Part shown: positions 9,194-17,426 of the stretch, piece after piece
Numbering within the stretch: position 1 is the first letter of the stretch
How the letters are laid out: each line of letters starts with the position of its first letter
From: Massilia brevitalea
GTDB lineage: Bacteria; Pseudomonadota; Gammaproteobacteria; Burkholderiales; Burkholderiaceae_D
DNA: 64,000 nucleotides
Assembly: GCF_030711405.1 (NCBI RefSeq)
Contig: NZ_JAULSI010000004.1
Location: 155,868 to 219,867, forward strand
Direction of reading: 5' to 3'
Notes under the pieces: model-generated
What the model saw: the letters and a program-made list of their open reading frames with translations, nothing else
Told to the model about the DNA's origin: nothing
The model's database searches: none
Program-made: the position numbers and the translations under genes

Positions 9194-10876
9194 TCAGTAG
9201 ATGACGGCGATGGTGCGGTCGTCGTGGTTACCCTGGGACCAGAAGTCGAGCCAGCCGAGCAGCTTGCGCTCCGTGTCGGGCTGGCGCGCGCCGAAGCCGG
9301 CGGCACGGTCGAGTTCTTCCCAGAAGGCGTGCCAGTCGGCGTCGCGCCCGAGACGGGCTTCGGTGTCGAACTTGGCGTCCGACACGCCGTCGGTCATCAG
9401 GACCAGCGCCGTCATGTCCTCGGCCAGCGCGAAGCGGGTGCGCTTGCGCAGCATGGCGTGGTCGACCGCCGCGTTGTCGAGGAAGCGCGTCTGGCCGGAG
9501 AATTCGCCGCTGTCCACCTCACCCAGCAGGGTGATGCCGTCGCGCCGGCTGTAGACGCCGACCGCGCCATCGCCCACCCAGTAGGCGGCGCACAGGGTGC
9601 CGAACGCGTAGCGCTTGCAGATCGCGATCAGCGCCGTGCTCGAATAATCCTTGAAGACGCCGCCCAGTTCCGGGCGCGCGGCGACTTCGCCGTGGATCGC
9701 CAGGGCCGCGTAGTAGGCGGCGTTCCCGACCACGCGCGACAGGTGGGTGTGCAGTTCGTCGGCGACGGTCGCGCGCTGCTCGGGCGGCAGCGTGCCGGAT
9801 GCGGCATAGGCCTGGGCGGCGGCGTCGATCTGGGCGCTGGTGCTGTCGTTCAGGCTGGCGAGGATGCGATTGCGCGCTTCTTCGCACACGATCTCGGCGC
9901 CGCGCCGCGAGTAGCGCGCGCTGCCGGCGCCGTCGGCCACGGCGGCAATGGACCAGCCGTTGGCGGCCTGGCAGTCGATGCGGAAGTCGTCGTCGCGGAA
10001 GCTTCCCACGTGCGCATGCGAACGCCCGCGCTTGCTGGCGGCGGCGATGGTGAAGTCCGTGCCGGCGATGCTGGCGCAGGCTTCGTCTTCCTTGTAGTAG
10101 GGGTCCGCCCGGTCCGAGGGCAGGTTCTTCCACATCGAGCGCGGGTCGGGAATCACGGCGAGCGGCACCAGCGCCTGCCGCGTGCGCGCCGGCTGGCAGG
10201 CGTAGTGGTAGCGCACCGTGAGCGTGTAGTCGCCGGCCGCGGCCGGCGTGCCGCTGACGGCGCCGCTGGCCAGGTCGGCGCTGCAGTCCAGGCCCTCGGG
10301 CGCCAGCACGGATTCGAAGACGATCGCCTCGCCATCGGCCGGCGCGAGCCGCCCCTGGTAGCTGCTGCCGGCGCGCGCGTTGGGCAGGCGGAAGACGGCG
10401 TCGGGCAGCTCGGGCTGCGGTGCAGCGGCAGCGGCAGCGGGAGCAGGAGCGGGCGCAGAGGCGGAAGCAGATGCAGGCCCGGCCGGCGGAGCAGGGGGCA
10501 TGGGTGGAGTCGGCGGCATTGGTGGTGTGGACGGCATCGGAGGCATTGGCGGCAGCGCCGGCATGGGAGGCTTGGGCGGCAAAATCGGCGCCATGGCGGC
10601 TGGCGCCGGCTTCGGCGTCAGTTCGGTAAACGGCATTTTCTTCGCCGCCTGCGCCGTGGGCGGGTTCGCACCCGCGCGCGCCTGTGGTTCAGGCGCCGTT
10701 CGCGGCGGCGCCGCACCGAGATAGGCATTCAGCGACAGGTCGATCTTCTCGGCGAACTTGTTCGCCAGGTTCCTGAACGCCTCGCTCGCCACGTATTCGT
10801 CGACCCGTCCCGGATCGAGCTCGGTACGTGCGCGCAAAATGTAGGCGCGCGCATAGGACTGCAAACTGTGGTCCAT
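9194..10876 (-). CDS. PP2C-family protein phosphatase with N-terminal extension and Ig-like domain
   Basis: A 560-aa protein. Residues 1-55 are helical; 56-155 form a proline/alanine-rich linker with repeated PPMP units; 155-223 read like a He_PIG/Ig-like module (SGTPAAAGDYTLTVRY). The PP2C domain occupies about 250-560, with ADGAGSARYSRRG, VGDGAVGVY, LMTDGVSD and GNHDDRTIAVIY supplying the acidic metal ligands. It should remove phosphates placed by the adjacent kinase, probably on TerD/vWA partners. Other TerY-P phosphatases are normally shorter, so the Ig-like insertion is unusual. Its start lies 13 bases after the vWA gene stop. Confidence 0.85.
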   Translation of the reverse strand: MDHSLQSYARAYILRARTELDPGRVDEYVASEAFRNLANKFAEKIDLSLNAYLGAAPPRTAPEPQARAGANPPTAQAAKKMPFTELTPKPAPAAMAPILPPKPPMPALPPMPPMPSTPPMPPTPPMPPAPPAGPASASASAPAPAPAAAAAAPQPELPDAVFRLPNARAGSSYQGRLAPADGEAIVFESVLAPEGLDCSADLASGAVSGTPAAAGDYTLTVRYHYACQPARTRQALVPLAVIPDPRSMWKNLPSDRADPYYKEDEACASIAGTDFTIAAASKRGRSHAHVGSFRDDDFRIDCQAANGWSIAAVADGAGSARYSRRGAEIVCEEARNRILASLNDSTSAQIDAAAQAYAASGTLPPEQRATVADELHTHLSRVVGNAAYYAALAIHGEVAARPELGGVFKDYSSTALIAICKRYAFGTLCAAYWVGDGAVGVYSRRDGITLLGEVDSGEFSGQTRFLDNAAVDHAMLRKRTRFALAEDMTALVLMTDGVSDAKFDTEARLGRDADWHAFWEELDRAAGFGARQPDTERKLLGWLDFWSQGNHDDRTIAVIY

Positions 10877-10889
10877 CGTGATGATTCTC

Positions 10890-11936
10890 CTAGCCGCGCG
10901 AACGGGCGACGTCGAAACCGTCGCCGCCGCATTCGCCGAAATCGCATTCGCGGTCGCAGCTCGGGCACAGTGCCGGGCCGCTGCCGCGGATGCACATCAG
11001 GGCGCCGCAGCTGCACATGGCAAAGGCGGTGGGGTTGCCGCAGTGGGGGCAGCCCGGCGAGCCGATCAGGGCGTCGGTGCTGACGGTGCGCACCAGGGCG
11101 CGGTCGTCGGACAGGGCGTCGTAGTCGGCTTCCAGCGCGAACACGCCGGCCAGCTGGTAGAGGTCGAGCTCCATCCCGAACTGGCGGGTGCGCGCGGCAG
11201 CCGGCACCCGCTCGTAGCGCATCAGGTAAGGCAGGCGGTTGTTCTGGCAGCGGCCGGTGAGGACCACCAGGTCTTCGTCGACGTTCAGGCCGTTCTCGAT
11301 GTCGCCGATCTTCTTCAGGATCGACTCGTCGATCTTGGCCAGGTTGACGCCGGCACGCGGCTCGGCCACGCTGCGGCTCTGGGCCACCACCGACATCGTC
11401 ACCCAGTCGACGAAGCGCCGGAAGTCCTGCTCGGCCTGGGCGTCCAGGCGCAGCACGGTCTCCGTGAAGCGCTGCAGCACGTCGATGGCGGCAAACTTGC
11501 CGACCGCGATGGCCACCAGGGTGGCGCGCGCCGCGTAGCGCTCGCGCCAGCGCTTCAATGCCGGCTCGATGTCGTCGGTCGGCTTACCGTCGGTCATGAG
11601 GTAGATCACCGGACGCCAGTCGCCCTTGCGCTCAGGCGTGTTCGGCTGGATGCTGCGGTCGAGTTCATCCATCAGGTGCTGCATGCCGCGCCCGAGCGAG
11701 GTGCCCGAGCCCAGCGGCAGCCGCGGCGGATAGAAATGCGCCAGCTCGGTCAGCGGCGCCAGCGTGCGCGCCTGGCCGGCAAAGACGATGGTCGACAGGT
11801 GCACCGTCTCGAGTGCATGCGGGTCGGTGCGCAGGCCGGCCACCAGCCGCTCCAGGCCGTGCTGGAGCTGGCGCAGGTTGTCGCCGGCCATCGATTCCGA
11901 GACGTCCAGCAGCATGAAAATGGGTAAACGCCGCAT
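10890..11936 (-). CDS. vWA-domain protein with C-terminal zinc ribbon (YegL/TerY-C type)
   Basis: A 348-aa protein; the start at MRRLPIFMLLDVSESM was chosen because GAGGAG lies six bases upstream and the vWA strand begins at once. An in-frame ATG two codons earlier (11942) is possible. The MIDAS motif reads DVSES, with MTDGKPTDD later, so divalent-metal-dependent partner binding is expected. The C-terminal 50 residues contain CPHCGN, CSCGALMC and CPSCDREC, i.e. paired zinc-binding cysteines as in TerY-C. It is the third member of the kinase/PP2C/vWA triad and probably the scaffold that brings the two enzymes to TerD proteins. Confidence 0.86.
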   Translation of the reverse strand: MRRLPIFMLLDVSESMAGDNLRQLQHGLERLVAGLRTDPHALETVHLSTIVFAGQARTLAPLTELAHFYPPRLPLGSGTSLGRGMQHLMDELDRSIQPNTPERKGDWRPVIYLMTDGKPTDDIEPALKRWRERYAARATLVAIAVGKFAAIDVLQRFTETVLRLDAQAEQDFRRFVDWVTMSVVAQSRSVAEPRAGVNLAKIDESILKKIGDIENGLNVDEDLVVLTGRCQNNRLPYLMRYERVPAAARTRQFGMELDLYQLAGVFALEADYDALSDDRALVRTVSTDALIGSPGCPHCGNPTAFAMCSCGALMCIRGSGPALCPSCDRECDFGECGGDGFDVARSRG

Positions 11937-11961
11937 CAGCATCTCCTCTTGGCCAGGGTAT

Positions 11962-12603
11962 TCAGAGCACGACCTGTACTTCGGGCGGCGGTGGCGGCAG
12001 GTCCGGTGCGCCGACCGCGCCAACGCTGGCGCTGCCCGCCGTGACCGCCGAGCTGACCCACTGGAAGAAGCCGGCAAAGCTGGCGCTGTCCAGGGTGTCG
12101 AGGCTGACCACGCGGTCGGTGAGCGGGCGCAGCTGGGCCGGGTCGCTCTTCGGGCCGGCGGCGCAGGCGACCACGGTCGCAAAGTTCGCCTGCTTCACGC
12201 GCAGGATCGCTTCCTGGTAGTCCTGGGTGTCCGAGGGTTTACCGTCGGTCATCACGAACAGCAGGGGGCGCCAGTCGCCTTTCTGCTCAGGCGTCGAGGT
12301 GCGGATGTCGCGCGGGAGCATGTCGCAGATGGCGTGCAGCGCCGCGCCCAGGAAGGTCGGGCCGGAATTCGGGCAGACCACTTCCGGCAGCACGATGTCC
12401 TCCAATGGCGTCATCGGCAGGATGGTGGTGACGCGCGCATCGAAGGTGACGATGCACAGGCTGGCGCTTTCCAGCGCAAACGGGTTCTGGCGCAGCGAGG
12501 CGAGCAGGGCTTGCAGGCCGACGTTCACGGCCTGGATCGGCTCGCCCCGCATCGAGCCCGAGGTGTCCAGCGCCAGGTAGACCGGCAGGCGGCGTACGCT
12601 CAT
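11962..12603 (-). CDS. terY: TerY-like vWA protein
   Basis: A 213-aa protein, essentially one vWA domain. It begins VRRLPVYLALDTSGSM, with a complete MIDAS DxSxS, and has VMTDGKPSD downstream. The tail ends in PPPPPEVQVVL. Its start codon overlaps the TerD stop by four bases (ATGA). TerY proteins bind metal and partner proteins in tellurite, phage and colicin stress systems. It is paralogous to the protein at 13242-13880, with the same length and the same proline-rich tail. The cytoplasmic location is inferred from the lack of a signal peptide. Confidence 0.9.
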   Translation of the reverse strand: MSVRRLPVYLALDTSGSMRGEPIQAVNVGLQALLASLRQNPFALESASLCIVTFDARVTTILPMTPLEDIVLPEVVCPNSGPTFLGAALHAICDMLPRDIRTSTPEQKGDWRPLLFVMTDGKPSDTQDYQEAILRVKQANFATVVACAAGPKSDPAQLRPLTDRVVSLDTLDSASFAGFFQWVSSAVTAGSASVGAVGAPDLPPPPPEVQVVL

Positions 12604-13208
12604 GACATGTAGGGACGCATGACGTCGACGAAGCGGTCGGTCTCGTGCGGGGTGCCGATGGCATTGAACTTCCAGCCGCCGCCGTCGCGCACCACTTCGG
12701 CAAAGGTCAGCGAGCAGCGCCCGGCCATCGAGGCGTCGCCGCTGATGTCGAAGCGGACCATTTCCTTGTTCCTGTTGTCGACCGCGCGGATAAAGGCGTT
12801 CGCCACCTTGCCCAGGTCCTGGCGCTTGCTCTTGCCTTCGTAGATCGACACCACGAACAGGATGCGTTCGTACTTGCCCGGCAGCTGGTCGAGGCGGACG
12901 ATGATCTGCTCGTCGTCGCCATCGCCGGCGCCGGTGCGGTTGTCGCCGGTCAGCCAGAGCGCGCCGCTGGCGTGGCGCTGGGCGTTGTAGAACACCACGT
13001 CTTCCGGGCCGGGCAGCTTGCCGTCCGCGCCGAGCAAAAAGGCGATCGCGTCCAGGTCGTACTCTTCCTGCCTGGCGCCGAACAGCGAGCCGAGGAAGCC
13101 GCGCTTTTCCTCGGCCACGTCCCAGCCCAGCCCGATGGTGACCTGGGACAGGTCGTTTTCTTCCTTGCGCAGGCTGACGCCTTGCCCTTTACGCAGACTG
13201 ACTGCCAT
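12600..13208 (-). CDS. terD: TerD-family calcium-binding stress protein
   Basis: A 202-aa protein. The family start MAVSLRKGQGVSL and the conserved acidic loop LTGDNRTGAGDGDDE, which binds calcium in characterised TerD proteins, are both intact, followed by DQLPGKYERILFVVSIYEG. Compared with typical 190-aa TerD proteins it has an insertion near 36-47 (RGFLGSLFGARQ). It lies between two TerY genes and overlaps the second by four bases, so one operon is likely. The role is envelope or stress signalling as a ligand-binding partner of the vWA proteins. Confidence 0.92.
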   Translation of the reverse strand: MAVSLRKGQGVSLRKEENDLSQVTIGLGWDVAEEKRGFLGSLFGARQEEYDLDAIAFLLGADGKLPGPEDVVFYNAQRHASGALWLTGDNRTGAGDGDDEQIIVRLDQLPGKYERILFVVSIYEGKSKRQDLGKVANAFIRAVDNRNKEMVRFDISGDASMAGRCSLTFAEVVRDGGGWKFNAIGTPHETDRFVDVMRPYMS

Positions 13209-13241
13209 GTGCGGTTCTCCTTCGTGTGGATGAGGGTGGGC

Positions 13242-13880
13242 TTACAGGACCACGTTGACTTCGGGCGGCGGCGGCGGCAAATCGGCCAGGCCGTTCGCGT
13301 CCTTCTTGGTGAGGTCGATCTTCTGGCTGGTGGTCGCGATCGAGGCGCTGACCCACTTGAAGAAGGCGCGGATGGTGTTGCTGTCGGCCGTATCCAGGCG
13401 CACCACCGACTCGGTGATGCGCTGCAGTTCGCGCACGTTGGCGTTCGGTCCGGCGGCGCAGGCGATCACGGTGCCCAGGCGGGCGGCCTTGATGGCGGCG
13501 ATGCCGGCGGCCAGGTCGTCGGTCGGGTCGCCGTCGGTCATCATGAAGACGATCGGCTTCCAGTCGCCTTTCTGGTCGGCGGTGGTCTTGGTCACTTCGT
13601 GGCCCACGCGCTCGGCCAGCAGCGACAGCGCGGCGCCCATCGAGGTGGTGCCCGAGGCGCTAATCGCCGGCATCTGGAACTGGCCGAGTTCGGTCAGCGG
13701 CGTGAGCTGTTTCGCGCTGTCGGAGAAGGTGATGACCGACAGCCAGGCCGATTCGATCGCGTGCGGATCCTGGCGCAGCGCCGACAGCAGCGTTTGCATG
13801 CCATTGCGCACCGATTCGATCGGCTCGCCGTTCATCGATCCCGAGGTGTCGAGCAGCAGGTAGACGGGAAGTTTTCGCAT
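13242..13880 (-). CDS. terY: TerY-like vWA protein, first gene of the leftward Ter operon
   Basis: A 212-aa vWA protein starting MRKLPVYLLLDTSGSMNGEP. A longer frame to 13964 exists but adds 28 residues with no domain, so the internal ATG is preferred; the ribosome site (AAAAGAAC) is weak. MIDAS DTSGS and MMTDGDPTDD are intact, and the protein ends in PPPPPEVNVVL like its paralogue. It is transcribed from the AT-rich divergent region at 13881-14260 and is followed after 33 bases by terD. Confidence 0.9.
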   Translation of the reverse strand: MRKLPVYLLLDTSGSMNGEPIESVRNGMQTLLSALRQDPHAIESAWLSVITFSDSAKQLTPLTELGQFQMPAISASGTTSMGAALSLLAERVGHEVTKTTADQKGDWKPIVFMMTDGDPTDDLAAGIAAIKAARLGTVIACAAGPNANVRELQRITESVVRLDTADSNTIRAFFKWVSASIATTSQKIDLTKKDANGLADLPPPPPEVNVVL

Positions 13881-14260
13881 TGTTCTTTTGTACCAAATAA
13901 ACGGGTTGGGGAATGGATTCAGGCGTCGGGAACAAATGCCGGGTGCTCGCGCGGGCATCTTCAATATCCAAAACGATTAATGTATATTACACAGCACCTT
14001 GAAATTTGGAAATAGATCTGTCGATATCCCGGAATATCCGATCGCGCAATGCGAAATGACGGAGGATGTGAATATTCACATGCAGATCGGCAGGGATGGC
14101 AATACATGAGCGTGAATATTCACGATTGCGTGAATTTGAATACGTGCCTGTGAAACATGCCGTATCCCTATCGCGCGAGGCGACTTATTCCGAATGAATG
14201 ACATGCGGTGCAGCCGAATAAAACAGTGCGCGCACTTATTAACCGAAACGGAAAAACAAT
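13881..14260. promoter_or_regulatory. AT-rich divergent control region of the Ter island
   Basis: This 380-base non-coding stretch is much richer in A and T than its surroundings and separates the leftward six-gene and rightward two-gene Ter operons. It carries two 14-bp palindromes (separate entry), further GTGAAT-like half sites at about 14130 and 14150, and a smaller inverted repeat GATAT-N6-ATATC near 14022-14038. AT-rich composition is typical of promoters silenced by nucleoid proteins. Individual -10/-35 boxes could not be assigned with confidence. Confidence 0.75.
14067..14124. promoter_or_regulatory. Two 14-bp palindromic operator-like sites
   Basis: TGTGAATATTCACA at 14067-14080 and CGTGAATATTCACG at 14111-14124 share a perfect 12-bp palindromic core GTGAATATTCAC. 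Their centres are 44 bp apart, close to four helical turns, as expected for cooperative binding on one face. A degenerate third copy (CGTGAATTTGAATACG) follows. No regulator gene lies within the Ter island, so the cognate protein is unknown. Confidence 0.7.
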
Positions 14261-14839
14261 ATGGCAATCAGTCTGCAAAAAGGCGGCAATCTCAGTTTAT
14301 CGAAAACCGACCCGAGCCTGCGCGAGGTGCTGGTCGGGCTGGGCTGGGAAGCGCGTTCGACCACCGGCGCCGACTTCGACCTCGACGCCAGCCTGTTCAT
14401 GGTGCAGGAAAACGGCAAGGTGCGCGGCGACCACGACTTCATTTTCTATAACCAGCTGACCTCGACCTGCGGCGCGGTCGAGCACACCGGCGACAACAAG
14501 ACCGGCGCCGGCGCCGGCGACGACGAAGCCCTGAAAATCCGCCTTGCCGACGTGCCGGCCGAGATCAGGCGCCTGGTGATTGCGGTCACGATCCACGATG
14601 CCGAGGCGCGGCGCCAGAGTTTCGGCATGGTGCAGGATGCCTTCGTGCGTGTGGTGAACATCGACAACGACGCCGAGATCGTGCGGTTCGATTTGTCGGA
14701 AGACTATTCGACCGAGACCGCGATGATCTTTGCCGAGATCTACCGCCACAACGGCGAGTGGAAATTCCGCGCGGTCGGCCAGGGCTATGCCGGCGGCCTG
14801 GCGGCGCTGGCCACTGAGCACGGCGTCGACATCGCCTGA
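14261..14839 (+). CDS. terD: TerD-family calcium-binding protein (TerD/TerE type)
   Basis: A 192-aa protein of standard family length. It begins [14 protein letters not shown] and has [19 protein letters not shown], the family's second signature, and the intact calcium loop [15 protein letters not shown]. The C-terminus [12 protein letters not shown] is also conserved. It heads the rightward operon and lies 54 bases before the TerF-like gene. Its likely role matches the terD at 12600: a calcium/metal-responsive partner of vWA proteins in the cytoplasm or at the membrane face. Confidence 0.93.
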   Translation: MAISLQKGGNLSLSKTDPSLREVLVGLGWEARSTTGADFDLDASLFMVQENGKVRGDHDFIFYNQLTSTCGAVEHTGDNKTGAGAGDDEALKIRLADVPAEIRRLVIAVTIHDAEARRQSFGMVQDAFVRVVNIDNDAEIVRFDLSEDYSTETAMIFAEIYRHNGEWKFRAVGQGYAGGLAALATEHGVDIA

Positions 14840-14893
14840 ATAAGCAGCTTTAAATAAGCAGGCCAGGAAACAACCGCAGACACGAGGTACAAC

Positions 14894-16237
14894 ATGAAAC
14901 AACTGTCCCGAGGCGAGCGCCTGGCGCTGGCATCCTACGCACCGGATGGCGCCGTCCAGGCCGGCCTGTCCGCCCAGGGCCTGGCGCTCGACTTCGCCTG
15001 CTTCGCCCTCGATGCCGGCGGCAAGCTGGTCGAGGAACGCTACATGACCTTCTTCAACCAGCCGCAAACCCCGTGCGGCGGCGTGCGCGTGGGGGCGGTC
15101 GGCGCCGACCGCGACGGCTTCGTGTTCCAGTTCGGCCGCCTGCCGGCATCCGTCGAGCGCGTGACCATCACCGCCAGCATCGACGGTGGCGGCACCATGG
15201 CCCAGCTGCAGGCCGGGTCGCTGCGCCTGGTGAGCGCGCAGGGCGAGTTCGCCCGCTTCGATTTCAGCGGACGCGATTTCGCCGCCGAGCAGGCCGTGAT
15301 GCTGGGCGAGTTCTACCGCAAGGACGGCGGCTGGCGCTTCATGGCGGTCGGCCAGGGTTTCAATGGCGGGCTGGCCGCGTTGGTCACCCACTTCGGCGCC
15401 GATGTCGCCGATACGCCCGCGCCCGTGCCTGCACCGGCGCCGCCGCCGCCGCCTTTGCCCAAGCCGGCCACGATCAACCTGGAAAAGCGCGTCGAGCAGG
15501 CCGCGCCCCAGCTGGTCAGCCTGGTCAAGTCGGCCGGGGTGTCGCTGGCCAAGGTGGGCCTGGCCGAGCACCGCGCCCGCGTCTGCCTGGTGCTGGACAT
15601 CTCGGGCTCGATGAGCGCGCTGTATAAAAAGGGCCTGGTGCAGCGCTTTGCCGAACGCATCCTGGCGCTGGGCTGCCGCTTCGACGACGACGGCGCGATC
15701 GACGTCTTCCTCTTTGGCCGCAACGTGCACCGCGGCGAGCCGATGGGCCTGGATAACTTCTCGAACTACGTGCGCGAGATCATCGAGCGCCATCCGCTGG
15801 AAGGCGACACCCGCTATGGCGCGGCCATGGAAGCGGTACGCCGTTACTACTTCCCCGACGCCGGCGGCGGCGAGCGCAAGGCGACATGCCAGGCCGCGCT
15901 GCCGGTGTACGTGATGTTCGTCACCGACGGCAGCACCTCGGACAAGCCGCTCACCGAGCGCCAGCTGCGCTGGGCGAGCCGCGAGCCGATCTTCTGGCAG
16001 TTCATGGGCATCGGCAAGGGCAAGAAGTCGAAGAGCAAACGCCTCATCAACTTCGCCGATTCCGATTTCCCCTTCCTGGAAAAGCTGGACGAGCTCGACG
16101 GCCGCCTGCTCGACAACGCCGGCTTCTTCTCGGTCGAACGCCCCGACGAGCATGCGGACGCAGCCCTGTACGACCTGCTGATGGACGAGTATCCGGACTG
16201 GGTGAAGCAGGCAAAGGGCAAGGGCCTCATTTTCTGA
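14894..16237 (+). CDS. TerF-like fusion: TerD-like domain plus vWA domain
   Basis: A 447-aa protein. Residues 1-170 form a TerD-like domain ending VGQGFNGGLAAL, but the calcium loop is replaced by VGAVGADRDG, so most acidic ligands are lost. A proline/alanine linker (174-190) leads to a helix and then the vWA domain from about 229, with MIDAS DISGSM at 235-240 and FVTDGSTSDKPL later, ending DYPDWVKQAKGKGLIF as in TerF proteins. It is probably an adaptor joining TerD oligomers to vWA-dependent complexes. GAGGTACAAC precedes the ATG. Confidence 0.88.
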   Translation: MKQLSRGERLALASYAPDGAVQAGLSAQGLALDFACFALDAGGKLVEERYMTFFNQPQTPCGGVRVGAVGADRDGFVFQFGRLPASVERVTITASIDGGGTMAQLQAGSLRLVSAQGEFARFDFSGRDFAAEQAVMLGEFYRKDGGWRFMAVGQGFNGGLAALVTHFGADVADTPAPVPAPAPPPPPLPKPATINLEKRVEQAAPQLVSLVKSAGVSLAKVGLAEHRARVCLVLDISGSMSALYKKGLVQRFAERILALGCRFDDDGAIDVFLFGRNVHRGEPMGLDNFSNYVREIIERHPLEGDTRYGAAMEAVRRYYFPDAGGGERKATCQAALPVYVMFVTDGSTSDKPLTERQLRWASREPIFWQFMGIGKGKKSKSKRLINFADSDFPFLEKLDELDGRLLDNAGFFSVERPDEHADAALYDLLMDEYPDWVKQAKGKGLIF

Positions 16238-16319
16238 TAAACAACATTTTGCCCGGATCACATTGACGCCCGGCCCGCGCATGCCGTAAGATTTCTTAAC
16301 AAAAATTTCACAAAGCGGC

Positions 16320-17270
16320 ATGCGCGATTCATCGTCCACCAGGTTCATCCGCTTTCACCTCAAGACGCGCCACCTGGTGCTGCTGGTCGAACTGGGCCGC
16401 CATGCCTCGATCCTGCACGCGGCCGAAGCAGCCGGGCTGACCCAGCCCGGGGCCTCGAAACTCATCGGCGAGCTCGAACACGCGCTCGGCGTACCGCTGT
16501 TCGAGCGCATGCCGCGCGGCGTGGTGCCGACCTGGTATGGCCAGGTGCTGATCCGGCGCGCCGGCGCCGCCCTGGCCGAGATGGATGCGGCGCACCAGGA
16601 AATCATGCAGGGCCAGGCCGGCTTCGGCGGGCGGGTGGCCGTGGGCAGCGTGCGCGCGGCGGCGGCCACCTTGCTGCCGCAGGCGATCCGGCTGCTGAAG
16701 GAACGCAATCCGCGCGTGCAGGTGGCGGTGGCCAGCGACACCAGCCAGGCCATGATCGAAGCCTTGCGCGCCGGCGAACTCGACATCGTGATCGGCCGCA
16801 TCCTCGACCCCGGCGCCGTTGCCGAACTCGACTTCGAACCGCTGGCCGACGAGCCGCACAGCCTGATCGTGCGCGCCGGCCACCCCTGGCTCGGACGCAC
16901 CGACCTCGGTTTCGGGGACCTGGCGCAGGCGCCCTGGATCCTGCCGCTGGCCGGGCGCTTGCGCGACCAGCTGATGGCGCTGTTCATTGCCAGGGGCTTG
17001 CCCCAGCCTGTCGACGTGGTCGAAACCATCTCGCTGCCGCTGGTGATGCGCCTGCTGGCCGACAGCGACCGCGTGGTGGCGCTACCGCTCGAACTGGTAC
17101 AGGCCGGCCTGGACGCCGGCACGCTGGCGGTGCTGCCGCTCGACGCCGACCTGCGCGCCGGCGTCTACGGCATCGTCACCCGCAAGCGCCATCACCTGCT
17201 GCCCTCGGCCGAGGCGATGCTGGCGGCCCTGCGCGAAGCGGCCGGGCTGACGCCGCCGGTCCACACCTGA
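16320..17270 (+). CDS. LysR-family regulator, GbpR-like
   Basis: A 316-aa protein. The winged helix-turn-helix covers about 14-75 (HLVLLVELGRHASILHAAEA, then AGLTQPGASKLIGELE). The C-terminal two-lobed effector domain follows (LLPQAIRLLKERNP, GELDIVIGR). The N-terminus resembles the GbpR/PcaQ subgroup, which often controls sugar-binding-protein or sugar-catabolic genes. It is transcribed toward the arabinan locus 150 bases downstream, and a repeated 31-nt motif in front of two of those promoters is its most likely target. Effector identity (arabinose or an oligosaccharide) is inference. Confidence 0.88.
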   Translation: MRDSSSTRFIRFHLKTRHLVLLVELGRHASILHAAEAAGLTQPGASKLIGELEHALGVPLFERMPRGVVPTWYGQVLIRRAGAALAEMDAAHQEIMQGQAGFGGRVAVGSVRAAAATLLPQAIRLLKERNPRVQVAVASDTSQAMIEALRAGELDIVIGRILDPGAVAELDFEPLADEPHSLIVRAGHPWLGRTDLGFGDLAQAPWILPLAGRLRDQLMALFIARGLPQPVDVVETISLPLVMRLLADSDRVVALPLELVQAGLDAGTLAVLPLDADLRAGVYGIVTRKRHHLLPSAEAMLAALREAAGLTPPVHT

Positions 17271-17291
17271 CGTACCTACCCGACGAATACG

Positions 17292-17322
17292 GATTTGGCA
17301 TACATCGCGCGTGTTTCGTTAT
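17292..17322 (+). promoter_or_regulatory. Candidate LysR-type operator upstream of GH43 / ABC operon
   Basis: This 31-base stretch matches 22707-22737 at 24 positions with no gap. It opens with GATTT, has ATA in the middle and ends with the identical GCGTGTTTCGTTAT. Both copies precede arabinan-utilisation transcripts (105 and 100 bases before the start codons). Confidence 0.68.
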
Positions 17323-17426
17323 GGAGGGCAGGGGTTGCGCGCCGTATGATCTCAGCAATGACAAGACGAGGAGGGGACGATGGCGGTTTTTATCCGGACT
17401 GTAAACTTGAACCGAGGCGGAGCGTA

